A DNA stretch of 64,000 nt from Haloarcula nitratireducens (GCF_019599505.1 NZ_RKLT01000010.1:1-64000); one strand, 5' to 3'; counted from the stretch's first letter, positions 53,373 to 62,169 are shown. Program-made: numbers and translations. The notes: generated by a model not told the origin, from the sequence alone.

Positions 53373-53879
53373 TCTACTCTCCGTATCGCTGCATGGTTCT
53401 CCGAGAGGTTGATCCGGAAATATCTCCGGTCGCTGCCCAGTTCTGGTGGCGATACTGTGTAGGTTGGCGTAATATACAACGAAACAGATATTCATACTGG
53501 ACAGCGCGTAGCAGACTGCCGGCGTCCAGCGGTTTGCCGTCTGCCAGCCAACTGTCAGAGGCGCACGATTGGACGCTCTGTCACCGTCGGCGACGGGGGT
53601 TTCGTCGTTCGAATAGCATCCCGTTGTAGACCCATCGCGGCGGCGATCTATATCGTCAGCGTAGTAGCTTGTAGGACGTCGAGCAGTCACCAGACAAGTG
53701 GTTCTGTGCCGCTGACACCACTGACTGATGGAGTCCCCCGTCGTACTCGTTGAGCAATGGCGCTGGGTGGGCGAACGGTTGTTCATCGCTGGGTGTTCCC
53801 ATTGACGACACTACGGTGGTACCCGGTCCTTCGCTCTGATGGGCCCTCACACTGATAGGGATAGGCACTCATACTCCAC

Positions 53880-53940
53880 ATGGACTCTGAGCACTGAGAG
53901 TTTCCAAAGCGAATCGCAGTGTGTACTCATCAGAGTCCAT
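53880..53940 (+). ncRNA. GGACTCTG hairpin, copy 2
   Basis: An 11-bp stem, ATGGACTCTGA (53880-53890) with TCAGAGTCCAT (53930-53940), around a 39-base loop. The preceding bases and the stem base match copy 1 at 52438-52495, while the loop does not. Confidence 0.45.
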
Positions 53941-54103
53941 TTCGACGCCCTCGACCCAGTATGTCGAGTCCATATCCGCCGACTGACGGTGAGCACCTGA
54001 CGCATGAAATCTGGCATTGTCACTTGCTCACCGTTGTCGGTGTGACTTGCCGGCGCGCGTGCTAGTGGTAACCTTGACAGTGCTTGACGTGCGATGTATC
54101 TGT

Positions 54104-54204
54104 GGGCGCTGGGATCTGCCCGTCGTCTGAAGTAGCTCATGACGCCACCACCTCAGCGTCCGCGGTTGTGCCTGCGAGGCCGTCGTCTGGCCGGCCTCGC
54201 TTTT
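54104..54204 (+). ncRNA. Candidate structured RNA with terminator hairpin, copy 1
   Basis: A closing stem GGGCGCTG (54104-54111) / CAGCGTCC (54154-54161) with one G-U pair encloses a conserved core, GTCTGAAGTAGCTCATGACG. Then comes a 9-bp perfect hairpin GCGAGGCCG/CGGCCTCGC (54174-54182 with 54192-54200) followed by TTTTGTGT, a textbook intrinsic-terminator shape on the plus strand. Copy 2 is at 56121-56224. Upstream, CTTGACGTGCGATGTAT corresponds to GTTGACGTACGATACGT in copy 2 and may be promoter sequence. Confidence 0.55.
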
Positions 54205-54788
54205 GTGTGCCTGCTAGTGAGATTGTCCGAAAGTGCCATCAGTAGTAATAGGGTGCGGGTAGACAGAGCTGGCCAGCATGGTGACTCGATGGTGAGTGTA
54301 CTCGATGATGGGAGCGGCGCGGCAGTGTGGTCGTCGATCGGGACTCGGATGTCGAGGGGCTACCGACAGGTATCGCGACGTTTCACCAACGTGAGAGGGG
54401 CCACCCTCCATCCGGTTTGGATGTCTGGGTTGTCGTGACGACTCGGGATCTCTACCGGCGACGCGATTGTTTTTTCGACGAGTCAGGTCAGCCGTGATCA
54501 ACGATGCCGTCGACGTTCGCTGCGGCGCGTCGCTAACCAACGTGGCTAGAACCCAGGGTATCTGTTGGGTAGCCATGGCGGGCGTCGGCGAGTCGTCAAG
54601 TGCGACAGCTACCGGTTGGTGCTGTACTCGTTGGCGTTGCGATCGTGTAGCTAGCTTTATTTCGCTGTCCGATCAGCAGCTGTGGCTCGTACCTCTCAGA
54701 GTGCTAACTAATACCGGTTAATTGACGCTGATTATGATTTCTAGCGATCATTCGACCTTCCTCACATCGGGACCGTTGACGGCTCGAT

Positions 54789-55085
54789 AGATAATATTCG
54801 TAGTAAGGTCATTTCTTCGAATGAATACTAACTCGAAATCACGGGACGGGATGGCTGTGAGTTAGATATATACAAGAAAATATTGCCTCTGAGTCGCCCT
54901 AATCGCACGACGGCGACCGGATTAGTCACAAATAGCATGACCGTTTATCTTGTCCCACAAATTCGGGGTGTCTGCGTAATAGTATCTAATAAAACATATC
55001 AGATTGAGAGTGTTCCGCTGAGGGTTGTCGCCAGACTAATCACCCCCCGTCATCGATTTGTATTTTGGTAACGACTGAAAGTCTC
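54789..55085 (+). repeat. Diverged non-coding repeat, copy 2 (partner at 33224-33540)
   Basis: Co-linear with 33224-33540 in at least five blocks (see that entry), including CGCTGAGGGTT near 55014 and the end block CATCGATTTGTAT near 55053. Neither copy carries a sustained coding frame. This copy lies between the structured-RNA cluster and the DUF7344 gene at 55613. Confidence 0.7.
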
Positions 55086-55612
55086 ATATTCCATATATGA
55101 AGGCGCTTTGCGTCATTATGCCCAACTAGGACGCTGACGATGGAATATCATCTGACTCCAACCACACACCGGCCAAGCCGATGCTGAGGCCCACCGACGC
55201 TTGGAACGTACGTGTCTCGAGATCGAAGAACCGTACTCGGTCTGAAACCCTCTGATGGGAGTTCCGCATTTTTACAATTCCTCAAGCAGCGACTGTGCTG
55301 CATGCTTACCGTCTTTGACCAAGCTGTCCAGAAATTCCGGGATGAGTGGTTCGTCACACCCATTGTGAACCAGGATTTGGGACTGGTCGCTCCCGGTTCC
55401 TGCAGCTACCAAACAGCCACGGCAGCGGCGGCAGGGCACGTGCTACCGCGTTCCTCAACGTCAATTATCTCTACCGAATAGACTAACAATATTGGACTGT
55501 AGCGTCATACTGGAGTAAATTGACATACATTAGAAGTTCTCCCATCGAGAACTAAACGTATGTTTCTGCTTGATAGTTCAGCCAGGTTGCTTATAATTGT
55601 GGATAGGATAAT

Positions 55613-55957
55613 ATGTCATCAACAATGGAAGCTGACCGTATTTATCGAGCGTTAGCTGACGGGGTTCGTCGGCAAACGTTGCGCGAGCTGCCCGAGGGAG
55701 AAACAGTCCCGATATCCACCCTCGCCGAGGCAATCGCTGCGGGGGGCTTCTCGACCGGAGACGGCCCTACTCATGAGACGGTCCAGCTCAGCTTGTATCA
55801 TACACATCTTCCACTCCTATGCGATGCCGGCCTTGTTGAGTTCGATGAAGATCAGAAAGTAGTAACAATGACTACCTTGGGCAAGACAGTCCACGCAGAA
55901 ATCCTCCAACCGTCCCAAGAGTTGCTGGAAAACGACGACTTCGAGCCAGTCCGATAG
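55613..55957 (+). CDS. DUF7344 winged-helix protein
   Basis: 114 residues from ATG 55613. The winged-helix pattern runs through IYRALADGVRRQTLRELPEG, VPISTLAEAIAAGGFSTGDG, VQLSLYHTHLPLLCDAGLVE and FDEDQKVVTMTTLG. It is a small haloarchaeal regulator of the same class as 50207-50605. It stands alone, with an AT-rich leader, between the two copies of the terminator-bearing RNA candidate. Confidence 0.85.
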   Translation: MSSTMEADRIYRALADGVRRQTLRELPEGETVPISTLAEAIAAGGFSTGDGPTHETVQLSLYHTHLPLLCDAGLVEFDEDQKVVTMTTLGKTVHAEILQPSQELLENDDFEPVR

Positions 55958-56120
55958 CTGTTCAGCGTCCCGGAAGGTGTGCCCAGACCGACCGATCCAA
56001 CACTAACTTCTCGCGAATCCACAGAAAATGGTGTATGATTGTCTTCGGATAATCTGTTTCACTAGTACCGGGTATGGAGTTGTGCCAACATTGACAACAG
56101 TTGACGTACGATACGTAGAT

Positions 56121-56224
56121 GGACGCTGAGCGGTACCCGCCGTCTGAAATGGCTCACGACGCCATCAGCCTCTCAGCGTCCGTAGGTGTATCTGCGAGGC
56201 CGTCGTCAGGTCGGCCTCGCTTTT
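56121..56224 (+). ncRNA. Candidate structured RNA with terminator hairpin, copy 2
   Basis: The closing stem is GGACGCTG (56121-56128) / CAGCGTCC (56174-56181), fully Watson-Crick: the G-U pair of copy 1 is A-U here. The core CGTCTGAAATGGCTCACGAC and the 9-bp hairpin GCGAGGCCG/CGGCCTCGC (56194-56202 with 56212-56220) with TTTTGTG are kept. Similarity to the copy at 54104 also extends about 100 bases beyond the T tract (GGTGCGGGT). No further gene lies in 55958-56758. Confidence 0.55.
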
Positions 56225-56758
56225 GTGCGGTTGTTCGGGAGTATTAGTGGTACTGACGCGGTGCGGGTGGGCATGGTTAGCGAGCGTGGTAGCTTGGTTG
56301 CGGTGGGCCTGACCGGCGTCGGGCAGCGGCGGACGGTACGCTCGTTGATCGGGATTTCGATGCCCTGGATCTGCTTGATGCGTGTTATGAGAGGTTGAGA
56401 GCGGCGACTGGCGGCCATGCCACCTAGTCACTCGGACCGGTGGAGATTCATCGAGCCGCTCGATATAGGTCCCGGATATGAACCCAAGTGTGGAGAACCG
56501 GTTGAGCAACGCAGCCTTGTTGAAATCCACAGCTGGTGAGATATTTTGACTCGATGAGTCAGTACAAAACAGAGTAGAGCAGCGTGAGAACCACTCGGAT
56601 GACCAGCCGGGCTTGGAGGAGACAGACGGAAACGAGGAAGGCGAGAAAACCCTTGACAACATCATTGACACCGACTCTGCCTAACATGGCAGAGCAATCG
56701 GCCTCGACCACCACGGGAAATGTGACCGAAATCAGTAGGCGGCTGGGTTTAATACGTG

Positions 56759-56968
56759 CTATTCGTCAACTCCGTCATGTAATTCGAAGGCAACCTCCAC
56801 CTCTGCTTGATACTCTCGTTCGGCTTGGGCTAATTCCACTGCTTGGTCTACCACAGTGACCCATTTGAGATCCTCTAGCGTGGCTTCGGCTCGGTCGATG
56901 GCGTCCTCGACAGCACCTTCGAAATTCTCATTGCTCCGACCGATGAGCGTGACTTTCTTGAATACCAT
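56759..56968 (-). CDS. Dodecin-family flavin-binding protein
   Basis: 69 residues: [40 protein letters not shown], then [14 protein letters not shown]. Length, the SNENFEGAV start and the Trp in DLKWV (flavin-stacking residue in Halobacterium dodecin) all fit. It forms dodecamers that sequester riboflavin or lumichrome-type flavins. It is monocistronic. Confidence 0.93.
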   Translation of the reverse strand: MVFKKVTLIGRSNENFEGAVEDAIDRAEATLEDLKWVTVVDQAVELAQAEREYQAEVEVAFELHDGVDE

Positions 56969-57107
56969 TGGTTAATCATCCACCGATTGGTGGGTGGTAA
57001 CAAACAACGCGCTTTGACATAAAGGTATCGGCATGCTGAGACGCCGCAGGAATAGGTGCGCGTAAAACGTAGATGATAGGTACAGAGGAGATCTCCACTA
57101 CTTGTAG

Positions 57108-57644
57108 TCAGTCGATAGATACCTCATTGTGTCCTACCCCGACAGGAAACTCCGTTGTGAGCAGTTGTCCGGCGAGGGTGACAGTGACCGTTATTGTCCG
57201 AGGTGCCACTGAAATGAGTTGTTCGAGTGTTACGTTGGGTTCGTTTACGATCGAGCCGTCTCTATCTCGGGTAACAGTATGGTCAACAGTAATGACAGGG
57301 CCGAAAATCAGATACCGGACTCCTGAACCAACACCCGCTACTGTCGTTTCGAGACGGTCATCGACAACTGGGACGATTTCGTTTGCCCCGATTTCCGCAC
57401 ACTCTCTCCGTGCCCAGGTATTGAATGGGTGGGTGTGACTGTTCTCTCTGATAGTGTTCGTCGCTTCCAGATACTCTACTGACTCACGGCTAATTGTTTT
57501 TGCTATTATTCTGGCTTCTCCCTCCCCTCGAGTCAGTTCGGTATCAGCGAGAATATCTGCTCTTGTTGCATCTGCGACCGCTGTGCCGCCCGCCAACGCT
57601 ACGACAGTCCCACCCCCTGCAAGGAGGAATTGACGACGGTCCAT
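57108..57644 (-). CDS. Tat-exported hypothetical protein
   Basis: 178 residues from ATG 57644. Signal MDRRQFLLAGGGTVVALAGG has twin arginines and a hydrophobic core, ending near ATRADILA. The mature part is beta-rich: EARIIAKTISRESVEYLEAT, YLIFGPVITVDHTVTRDRDG, TITVTVTLAGQLLTTEFPVG. No known family or catalytic motif was recognised. It is probably periplasmic (outside the membrane). It neighbours dodecin but is not obviously linked to it. Confidence 0.65.
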   Translation of the reverse strand: MDRRQFLLAGGGTVVALAGGTAVADATRADILADTELTRGEGEARIIAKTISRESVEYLEATNTIRENSHTHPFNTWARRECAEIGANEIVPVVDDRLETTVAGVGSGVRYLIFGPVITVDHTVTRDRDGSIVNEPNVTLEQLISVAPRTITVTVTLAGQLLTTEFPVGVGHNEVSID

Positions 57645-58169
57645 CTCCAATAGATAACCGGTGTACCAGAATATATCTCTGGTTCAATCAAAGAGCTGTT
57701 TGAGCGATTCGCACACCTGCTGAAGGACTGTGACTCATCTCTTCTGTGAGAAGAAGGCATGCATCGCGTGGATCCGCCGAAGTTGTGCATCCAGTGCTGT
57801 ACTCGTCATGTTGGCCGCCTAAAGCAGTCCAAGGATAAAACCGATACTCATAATGACAAGAACAACCGCCTCGTTGTGTAACATCTCTTTGGGGAAAACT
57901 CAGTCGAGAACGCGAATAACGGTTGTTAATACCAGAACTGGGTTCAATCATACTGTGACCTCTTGAGTAGCGGCGCCAAGACAGCAGTTATGCGAATGAA
58001 CTGCAATACCCGAGACGATATCGTCACAGTGTTCGATTGCGTATTGTCGTTTTCCCGCAGATCGGAAGCAAACCTCCCTGCGAAGGGTACTGGCCCACTG
58101 ATCAGAAACTCTGTCCGCTTTGGACAATGCAAGCCAAAGGGGAACCCGATTTCAGCGTTATTCATAATT
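57645..58169. other. 525-bp gap before the second DUF4396 gene
   Basis: No supported gene. An in-frame extension of the DUF4396 gene to 57963 exists, but it is basic, has no ribosome-binding site and is absent from the paralogue, so it was not used. Promoter sequence for the plus-strand gene is expected here. Confidence 0.4.
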
Positions 58170-58964
58170 ATGTTCGAGCAGACCTTAGTAGCGTTAGCGA
58201 GTTCCCCACTCCCCCAGTGGGCGATTCAATGGGGCCACCAAATCGAGCAGACACTGGCACCCGCACGATCGGTTATCAAGCCGATATTGGCGAGTTGGTG
58301 GACGCTGGGCATCTGGCTCACGCTCAATATCGTCTCGCTGGGCGTGCTGTGGTGGGACTTCGAGAAGCGCAATCAGAACATCCCGTCGTTGATGAAATTC
58401 GTCTGGTCGCTCGTCATCGCCTACTCGGGGCTATTCGGCCTCGGCGTGTACTGGTTCACGGGCCGAACACAGCTAGATAGTGACTCGCTGTGGAAGCAGG
58501 GCTTCCGTTCGACCTCGCACTGTTATTCTGGGTGTGGAATCGGCGAGGTCATCGGTATCACCGCCGCGGCGATCATCCTCAGTGTCTCGACACTCTGGGT
58601 GGTCGCGCTGACATTCACGCTTGCGTTCGTTGGCGGATTCGCGCTGACCGTCGGCCCGCTGATGCAGGAGGGTGTCGGCTTCAGAGAAGCGATGTGGGAT
58701 GCCATCTGGAGCGAGACGCCTAGCATCACCAGCATGGAAATTGTGGCCATCGGCACCGACCTGCTGTTAGCCGGCGAGGCGGGCTGGACGACGCCGCTGT
58801 TCTGGACGGCCCTACTGTTCTCGCTGACCATCGGGTTCTTCGCCGCCTACCCCGTCAACGTCGCGCTCATTGCCGCCGGTGTGAAAGAAGGAATGGGCAA
58901 CCCTGCCGAAATGGATGGGAGTCCGAGCGGGGCCAACAATCGACAGGCACATAGCTCTGACTGA
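58170..58964 (+). CDS. DUF4396 polytopic membrane protein, copy 2
   Basis: 264 residues from ATG 58170 (MFEQTLVALASSPLPQWAIQ). Nearly co-linear with the copy at 15155-15952, including STSHCYSGCGIGEVIGITAA, FALTVGPLMQEGVGFREAMW and VKEGMGNPAEMDGSPSG. The order DUF4396 then copper protein is on one strand here, with a 224-bp gap; in copy 1 the copper protein comes first. The module was therefore duplicated and rearranged, or acquired twice. Confidence 0.85.
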   Translation: MFEQTLVALASSPLPQWAIQWGHQIEQTLAPARSVIKPILASWWTLGIWLTLNIVSLGVLWWDFEKRNQNIPSLMKFVWSLVIAYSGLFGLGVYWFTGRTQLDSDSLWKQGFRSTSHCYSGCGIGEVIGITAAAIILSVSTLWVVALTFTLAFVGGFALTVGPLMQEGVGFREAMWDAIWSETPSITSMEIVAIGTDLLLAGEAGWTTPLFWTALLFSLTIGFFAAYPVNVALIAAGVKEGMGNPAEMDGSPSGANNRQAHSSD

Positions 58965-59188
58965 AACTGAAACCACCCACTTTTCAGAGGTATCGACATG
59001 CCCAGAGAGTGCTTCGGGTGGCCATCTATGCTGCCCACCGCTGTTGCGTGTCTGCTGTCTCTCTACCGGGTAGAAGAACTGATAGCAGCGTATTTCGGTA
59101 GTGTAGCTAACTGGGTAACAGCCGAGCATCTGAACCAGCAGTAGCAAGCAGATTGGTTAATTCGATTCTGCCCTATCAATCGTCTGCA

Positions 59189-59539
59189 ATGTCGCTTACA
59201 GAAACCGTTTCCGAGATCGACCACCTGAGCGAGGAACAGCGCGACTGTATCGAGAACTGCAACGCAGCAGCGCAAGTCTGTGAGTGGTGCGCTGACGAGT
59301 GCCTCGGTAGCGAGGATATGGAGGAGTGTGCCCGACTGTGCCGCGACGTCGCCGACATCACGTCGCTGCACGCTCGATTCATGGCCCGCGACTCCGATTA
59401 CAGTAGTCAGCTTGCCGAGACCTGTGCTGATGCCTGTGAGGACTGCGCCGACGAATGTGAAAGCCACGACGCCGGCCACTGCCAGACTTGTGCCGACGTC
59501 CTTCGCGATTGCGCTGAAACCTGTCGCAACATGTCCTGA
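59189..59539 (+). CDS. Four-helix-bundle copper-binding protein (Csp/DUF326-like), copy 2
   Basis: 116 residues from ATG 59189 with 15 Cys arranged along four helices: DCIENCNAAAQVCEWCADEC, MEECARLCRDV, ETCADACEDCADECESHDAG and HCQTCADVLRDCAETC. This is the copper-storage-protein pattern, and it is richer in Cys than the paralogue at 16063-16413. It is downstream of the DUF4396 gene and presumably binds Cu(I) in the cytoplasm, since no signal peptide is present. Confidence 0.88.
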   Translation: MSLTETVSEIDHLSEEQRDCIENCNAAAQVCEWCADECLGSEDMEECARLCRDVADITSLHARFMARDSDYSSQLAETCADACEDCADECESHDAGHCQTCADVLRDCAETCRNMS

Positions 59540-59745
59540 GAGAAATTATCTTCAAAGCGTGGAGCCGAGAACTGCACTCGAATGGCGTTGTTGACTACTG
59601 CCCGCTACTCAGCAACGCTTTTTGGAGAAAGTGTATGGCTGAGCGAATTTCGATATCAGCACCACCGGCATCATCAAGAATCTCAGTATGTGGGTGTCCT
59701 AATTTATGAAAATATAGTTGAGGTGTCATTTGATAGTACGGTACT

Positions 59746-60969
59746 TCAGTGCTCTCTGCTTTTGGAAAGATTGATTCCGATGAGTCCAGCGAGGACAGCA
59801 AACACTCCAAGAACCGCAAAGAGGGCCTTAGCGGACCACCATTCCAAGATAGTACCTGCAATCGCCGATCCGATTGCACCGACCCCAAATACCGCAGTGT
59901 AGGTCCACCCGAAGGAGAGTCCCCGAACGTCTGGTGGGACCGCCTGTGAGATAACCTCCTGATTGACCGGTCCCTCGAAAAAGACGAAAAAACCGAGCAG
60001 TCCGGAAATACAGAGGAATGGCCAGAGTCCTGCGTTCGCCGCCGGAATGAATGCGAAGGCAATGAATGCAAGGACGACGAAGTTAGCGACAAGAACGTGT
60101 TCAGCGGTATACCGGTCAACAAGCTTCCCGCCGGCATACTGGCCGACGCCACCGAACAAGAGGAGTCCAGAATAGACGTACTGGCTGGGCGCTAGCGATC
60201 GGGTTCCAACGTGTATCGGATCGAAAAGTGAGAACCCTGCTAAGACCTCCGGTAAGAACGTGAATACTCCACGGTAGTAGAGTCCATAGAGGTTACCGAT
60301 GAAAAAGACCAGGAGGAAACTGCCGGCAAACAGTAGCTTGGAGGTAGCAACAAACTGCTTGAGGGTCGCTTTCTCCCCCCGGCCATCAGCCATGGGCGCC
60401 TCTTCGGTGACAGCAGCAGTTTCATCGAACTCTAACTGGAGTGCGAGAAGAATAGCCAGAGCGACAGGCACAACGAGCAGCGCAGCGACAGTTCGCCAGT
60501 GGAAGAACGCGAGGAGAAGCGCACCAAGTATGGGGCCGGTAGCGACGCCGACGTTCCCAGCCATGCCATGGTATGCAAATGCAGCCCCGCGTTCGTTTGC
60601 GCCACGGCTGAGGAGCGAGAGGCCAGCAGGATGGTAGACACTCGCGGCACTCCCCCACAGGAGGAGCCCGAACGAGAGCACGATGAGAGTCGGGGCCACA
60701 CTCACGAGCAGGAAGCCACCACCCATCCCAGCCATGCAGCCGATAATGAGCCATTTCGCGTTGACTCGGTCTGAGAGGAGGCCACTCGGGAGCGCACCGA
60801 CACCAGTACACGCGTAGCTTGCCCCGATGATGAGGCCAAGAACCGTAGTGGTTGTCGAGAAGGCATCGAGCCAGACGACGATGAAGAGTGGAATGACGAG
60901 CTCGAACGTATGAAACATCGCGTGTCCGAGCATCGTGAACGCCGTCAGCGCACGGTCGTTCTGGTCCAT
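59746..60969 (-). CDS. Major facilitator superfamily transporter
   Basis: 407 residues with 12 predicted helices. The loop 2-3 motif is GALPSGLLSDRVNAKWLIIG (G-x-x-x-D-R), and a matching GQYAGGKLVDRYTAEHVLVA is in the second half. A cytoplasmic loop at about 183-200 is acidic (FDETAAVTEEAPMADGRGEK). The N-terminus MDQNDRALTAFTMLGHAMFH and GAAFAYHGMAGNVGVATGPI are like FSR/fosmidomycin-resistance-type exporters, but the substrate is unknown. A Bat-type regulator lies 50 bp downstream on the same strand in the opposite order of reading. Confidence 0.87.
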   Translation of the reverse strand: MDQNDRALTAFTMLGHAMFHTFELVIPLFIVVWLDAFSTTTTVLGLIIGASYACTGVGALPSGLLSDRVNAKWLIIGCMAGMGGGFLLVSVAPTLIVLSFGLLLWGSAASVYHPAGLSLLSRGANERGAAFAYHGMAGNVGVATGPILGALLLAFFHWRTVAALLVVPVALAILLALQLEFDETAAVTEEAPMADGRGEKATLKQFVATSKLLFAGSFLLVFFIGNLYGLYYRGVFTFLPEVLAGFSLFDPIHVGTRSLAPSQYVYSGLLLFGGVGQYAGGKLVDRYTAEHVLVANFVVLAFIAFAFIPAANAGLWPFLCISGLLGFFVFFEGPVNQEVISQAVPPDVRGLSFGWTYTAVFGVGAIGSAIAGTILEWWSAKALFAVLGVFAVLAGLIGINLSKSREH

Positions 60970-61020
60970 AACTGACCCAGTGGCGTGACCTGAATGAACG
61001 GCCTCCCTCCCATGGGAGGG

Positions 61021-61719
61021 TCACAAATCTATGTCAGTGAGAAGCTTCGCCTCTGCTTTTCGGAGGTGTTCGAGGAACGTCGTTTTTGATACGTCAAGTT
61101 CCGCAGCAAGGTCTCGGGACGTTGTTTCACGGGGATACTCATAGTACCCCCGAGCGCGGGCAAGCTGGAACGCCTCCTGCTGGCGCGGCGAGAGTCGTTC
61201 TGTTGGTCGGTGGTTCGATCTGTCCTCTGTCGCTGACGTTACCCGTATCACTTCGATGTCAGCGTCATAGGCCGTCTCGATCTCTGTGAGTGCTCGTTGG
61301 AGCGTTGACCGGTCACCCCGTGTAATGAGCGAGCGACGCTCACGTCCTCTTTCGTGGCGCGTTGGACTGTGATGGAAGAAGCCGCGGGCAGTAAATGCAC
61401 TTCGGATACTCGGCTCGGGGTCGAATTCAACGAGGACTGGGCACGTCGTAGGACCGACGCTTCCAGTGAGAGCAGCTGCTGGCGATAGACGTGTCGCAGC
61501 CTCCGTGAAGGAGGATGCTTGGATGGCTTCGATGGCTCCATCAACTACGTCCTGTGACTCACCGTAGACGCCGAACTGGCCTGTTGCGCCGGTGTCATTC
61601 CGCATCGTCCTGTAGCCGACCAAGCCTACGTCTACCTGTCGTGTGGTTTGTAGCGTCCAGCAATCCGGATGCCAGAGGTCGACAGTGACGTGGAGTAGTT
61701 CAGCCGATTCCGCATCCAT
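61021..61719 (-). CDS. Bat-type HTH_10 transcription regulator
   Basis: 232 residues from ATG 61719. The N-terminal domain has two antiparallel strand blocks (LLHVTVDLWHPDCWTLQTTR; GPTTCPVLVEFDPEPSIRSA), and IEVIRVTSATEDRSN precedes HTH_10: LSPRQQEAFQLARARGYYEY then PRETTSRDLAAELDVSKTTF. It is transcribed ahead of the MFS gene (52-bp gap, same strand), so it may control that transporter. Confidence 0.85.
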   Translation of the reverse strand: MDAESAELLHVTVDLWHPDCWTLQTTRQVDVGLVGYRTMRNDTGATGQFGVYGESQDVVDGAIEAIQASSFTEAATRLSPAAALTGSVGPTTCPVLVEFDPEPSIRSAFTARGFFHHSPTRHERGRERRSLITRGDRSTLQRALTEIETAYDADIEVIRVTSATEDRSNHRPTERLSPRQQEAFQLARARGYYEYPRETTSRDLAAELDVSKTTFLEHLRKAEAKLLTDIDL

Positions 61720-61842
61720 GCCATCTTTCGGCGGCGCAACTACCTAATGGTTATTCATGTCCGATACGGTCGCATACCGGGTCGATGTATTCACTTCTCG
61801 CTTCGAAAGTCATAGCCCGCGTAGTGAGGAAGAACTAGGGGC

Positions 61843-62169
61843 ATGTCGTGGCTCGTTCTTGTCATCGCTGGCCTCTTCGAGATTGCCTGGGCGATTGGAT
61901 TGGAATATTCTGACGGGCTCTCGGAGCCAATTCCGACGGTAGGCACAGTCAGCGCGCTTCTCATCAGCATGGTACTGCTCGCGAACGCAGTTCAGGAGCT
62001 GCCGATCGGAACCGCGTATGCTGTCTGGACCGGAATCGGTGCCGTAGGCACCGCCTTGCTCGGCATTGTGCTCTTTGACGAACCGGCGACGAGTGCCCGC
62101 CTCGTCTTTATTTCCGTGATTGTTTTCGGGATTGTCGGCCTCCATCTCGTCTCGAGTGGTCACTACTGA
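61843..62169 (+). CDS. sugE: Small multidrug resistance protein, SugE/Gdx type
   Basis: 108 residues and four helices. MSWLVLVIAGLFEIAWAIGL carries the essential membrane Glu at residue 13. ELPIGTAYAVWTGIGAVGTA is the SMR signature, and the end GIVGLHLVSSGHY fits SugE. The Trp/Gly pattern around the Glu (FEIAWAIGLEYSDG) is that of the guanidinium-exporter (Gdx/SugE) subgroup rather than EmrE. It exports small cations in exchange for protons. It is divergent from the Bat-type regulator. Confidence 0.88.
   Translation: MSWLVLVIAGLFEIAWAIGLEYSDGLSEPIPTVGTVSALLISMVLLANAVQELPIGTAYAVWTGIGAVGTALLGIVLFDEPATSARLVFISVIVFGIVGLHLVSSGHY

Larger units (their letters stand above)
51424..55612. other. 4.2-kb gene-poor region with repeated hairpin-forming units
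   Basis: No frame of haloarchaeal type is sustained; the open frames are Arg/Ser/Cys-rich shadows. Instead the region contains several diverged, co-linear units with long hairpins, listed separately at 52044-52100, 52192-52260, 52438-52495, 52998-53070, 53173-53231, 53319-53372, 53880-53940 and 54104-54204. It ends with the non-coding repeat at 54789-55085. Confidence 0.7.

Noticed and set aside
51900..54700. Open frames such as the 220-codon frame at 52275-52937 as proteins
   Set aside because: The composition is Cys/Arg/Pro-rich and the frames run across hairpin stems whose substitutions follow pairing rather than codon positions.
59582..60774. Plus-strand frames opposite the MFS gene
   Set aside because: They are shadows of the minus-strand transporter, which has the full 12-helix pattern.
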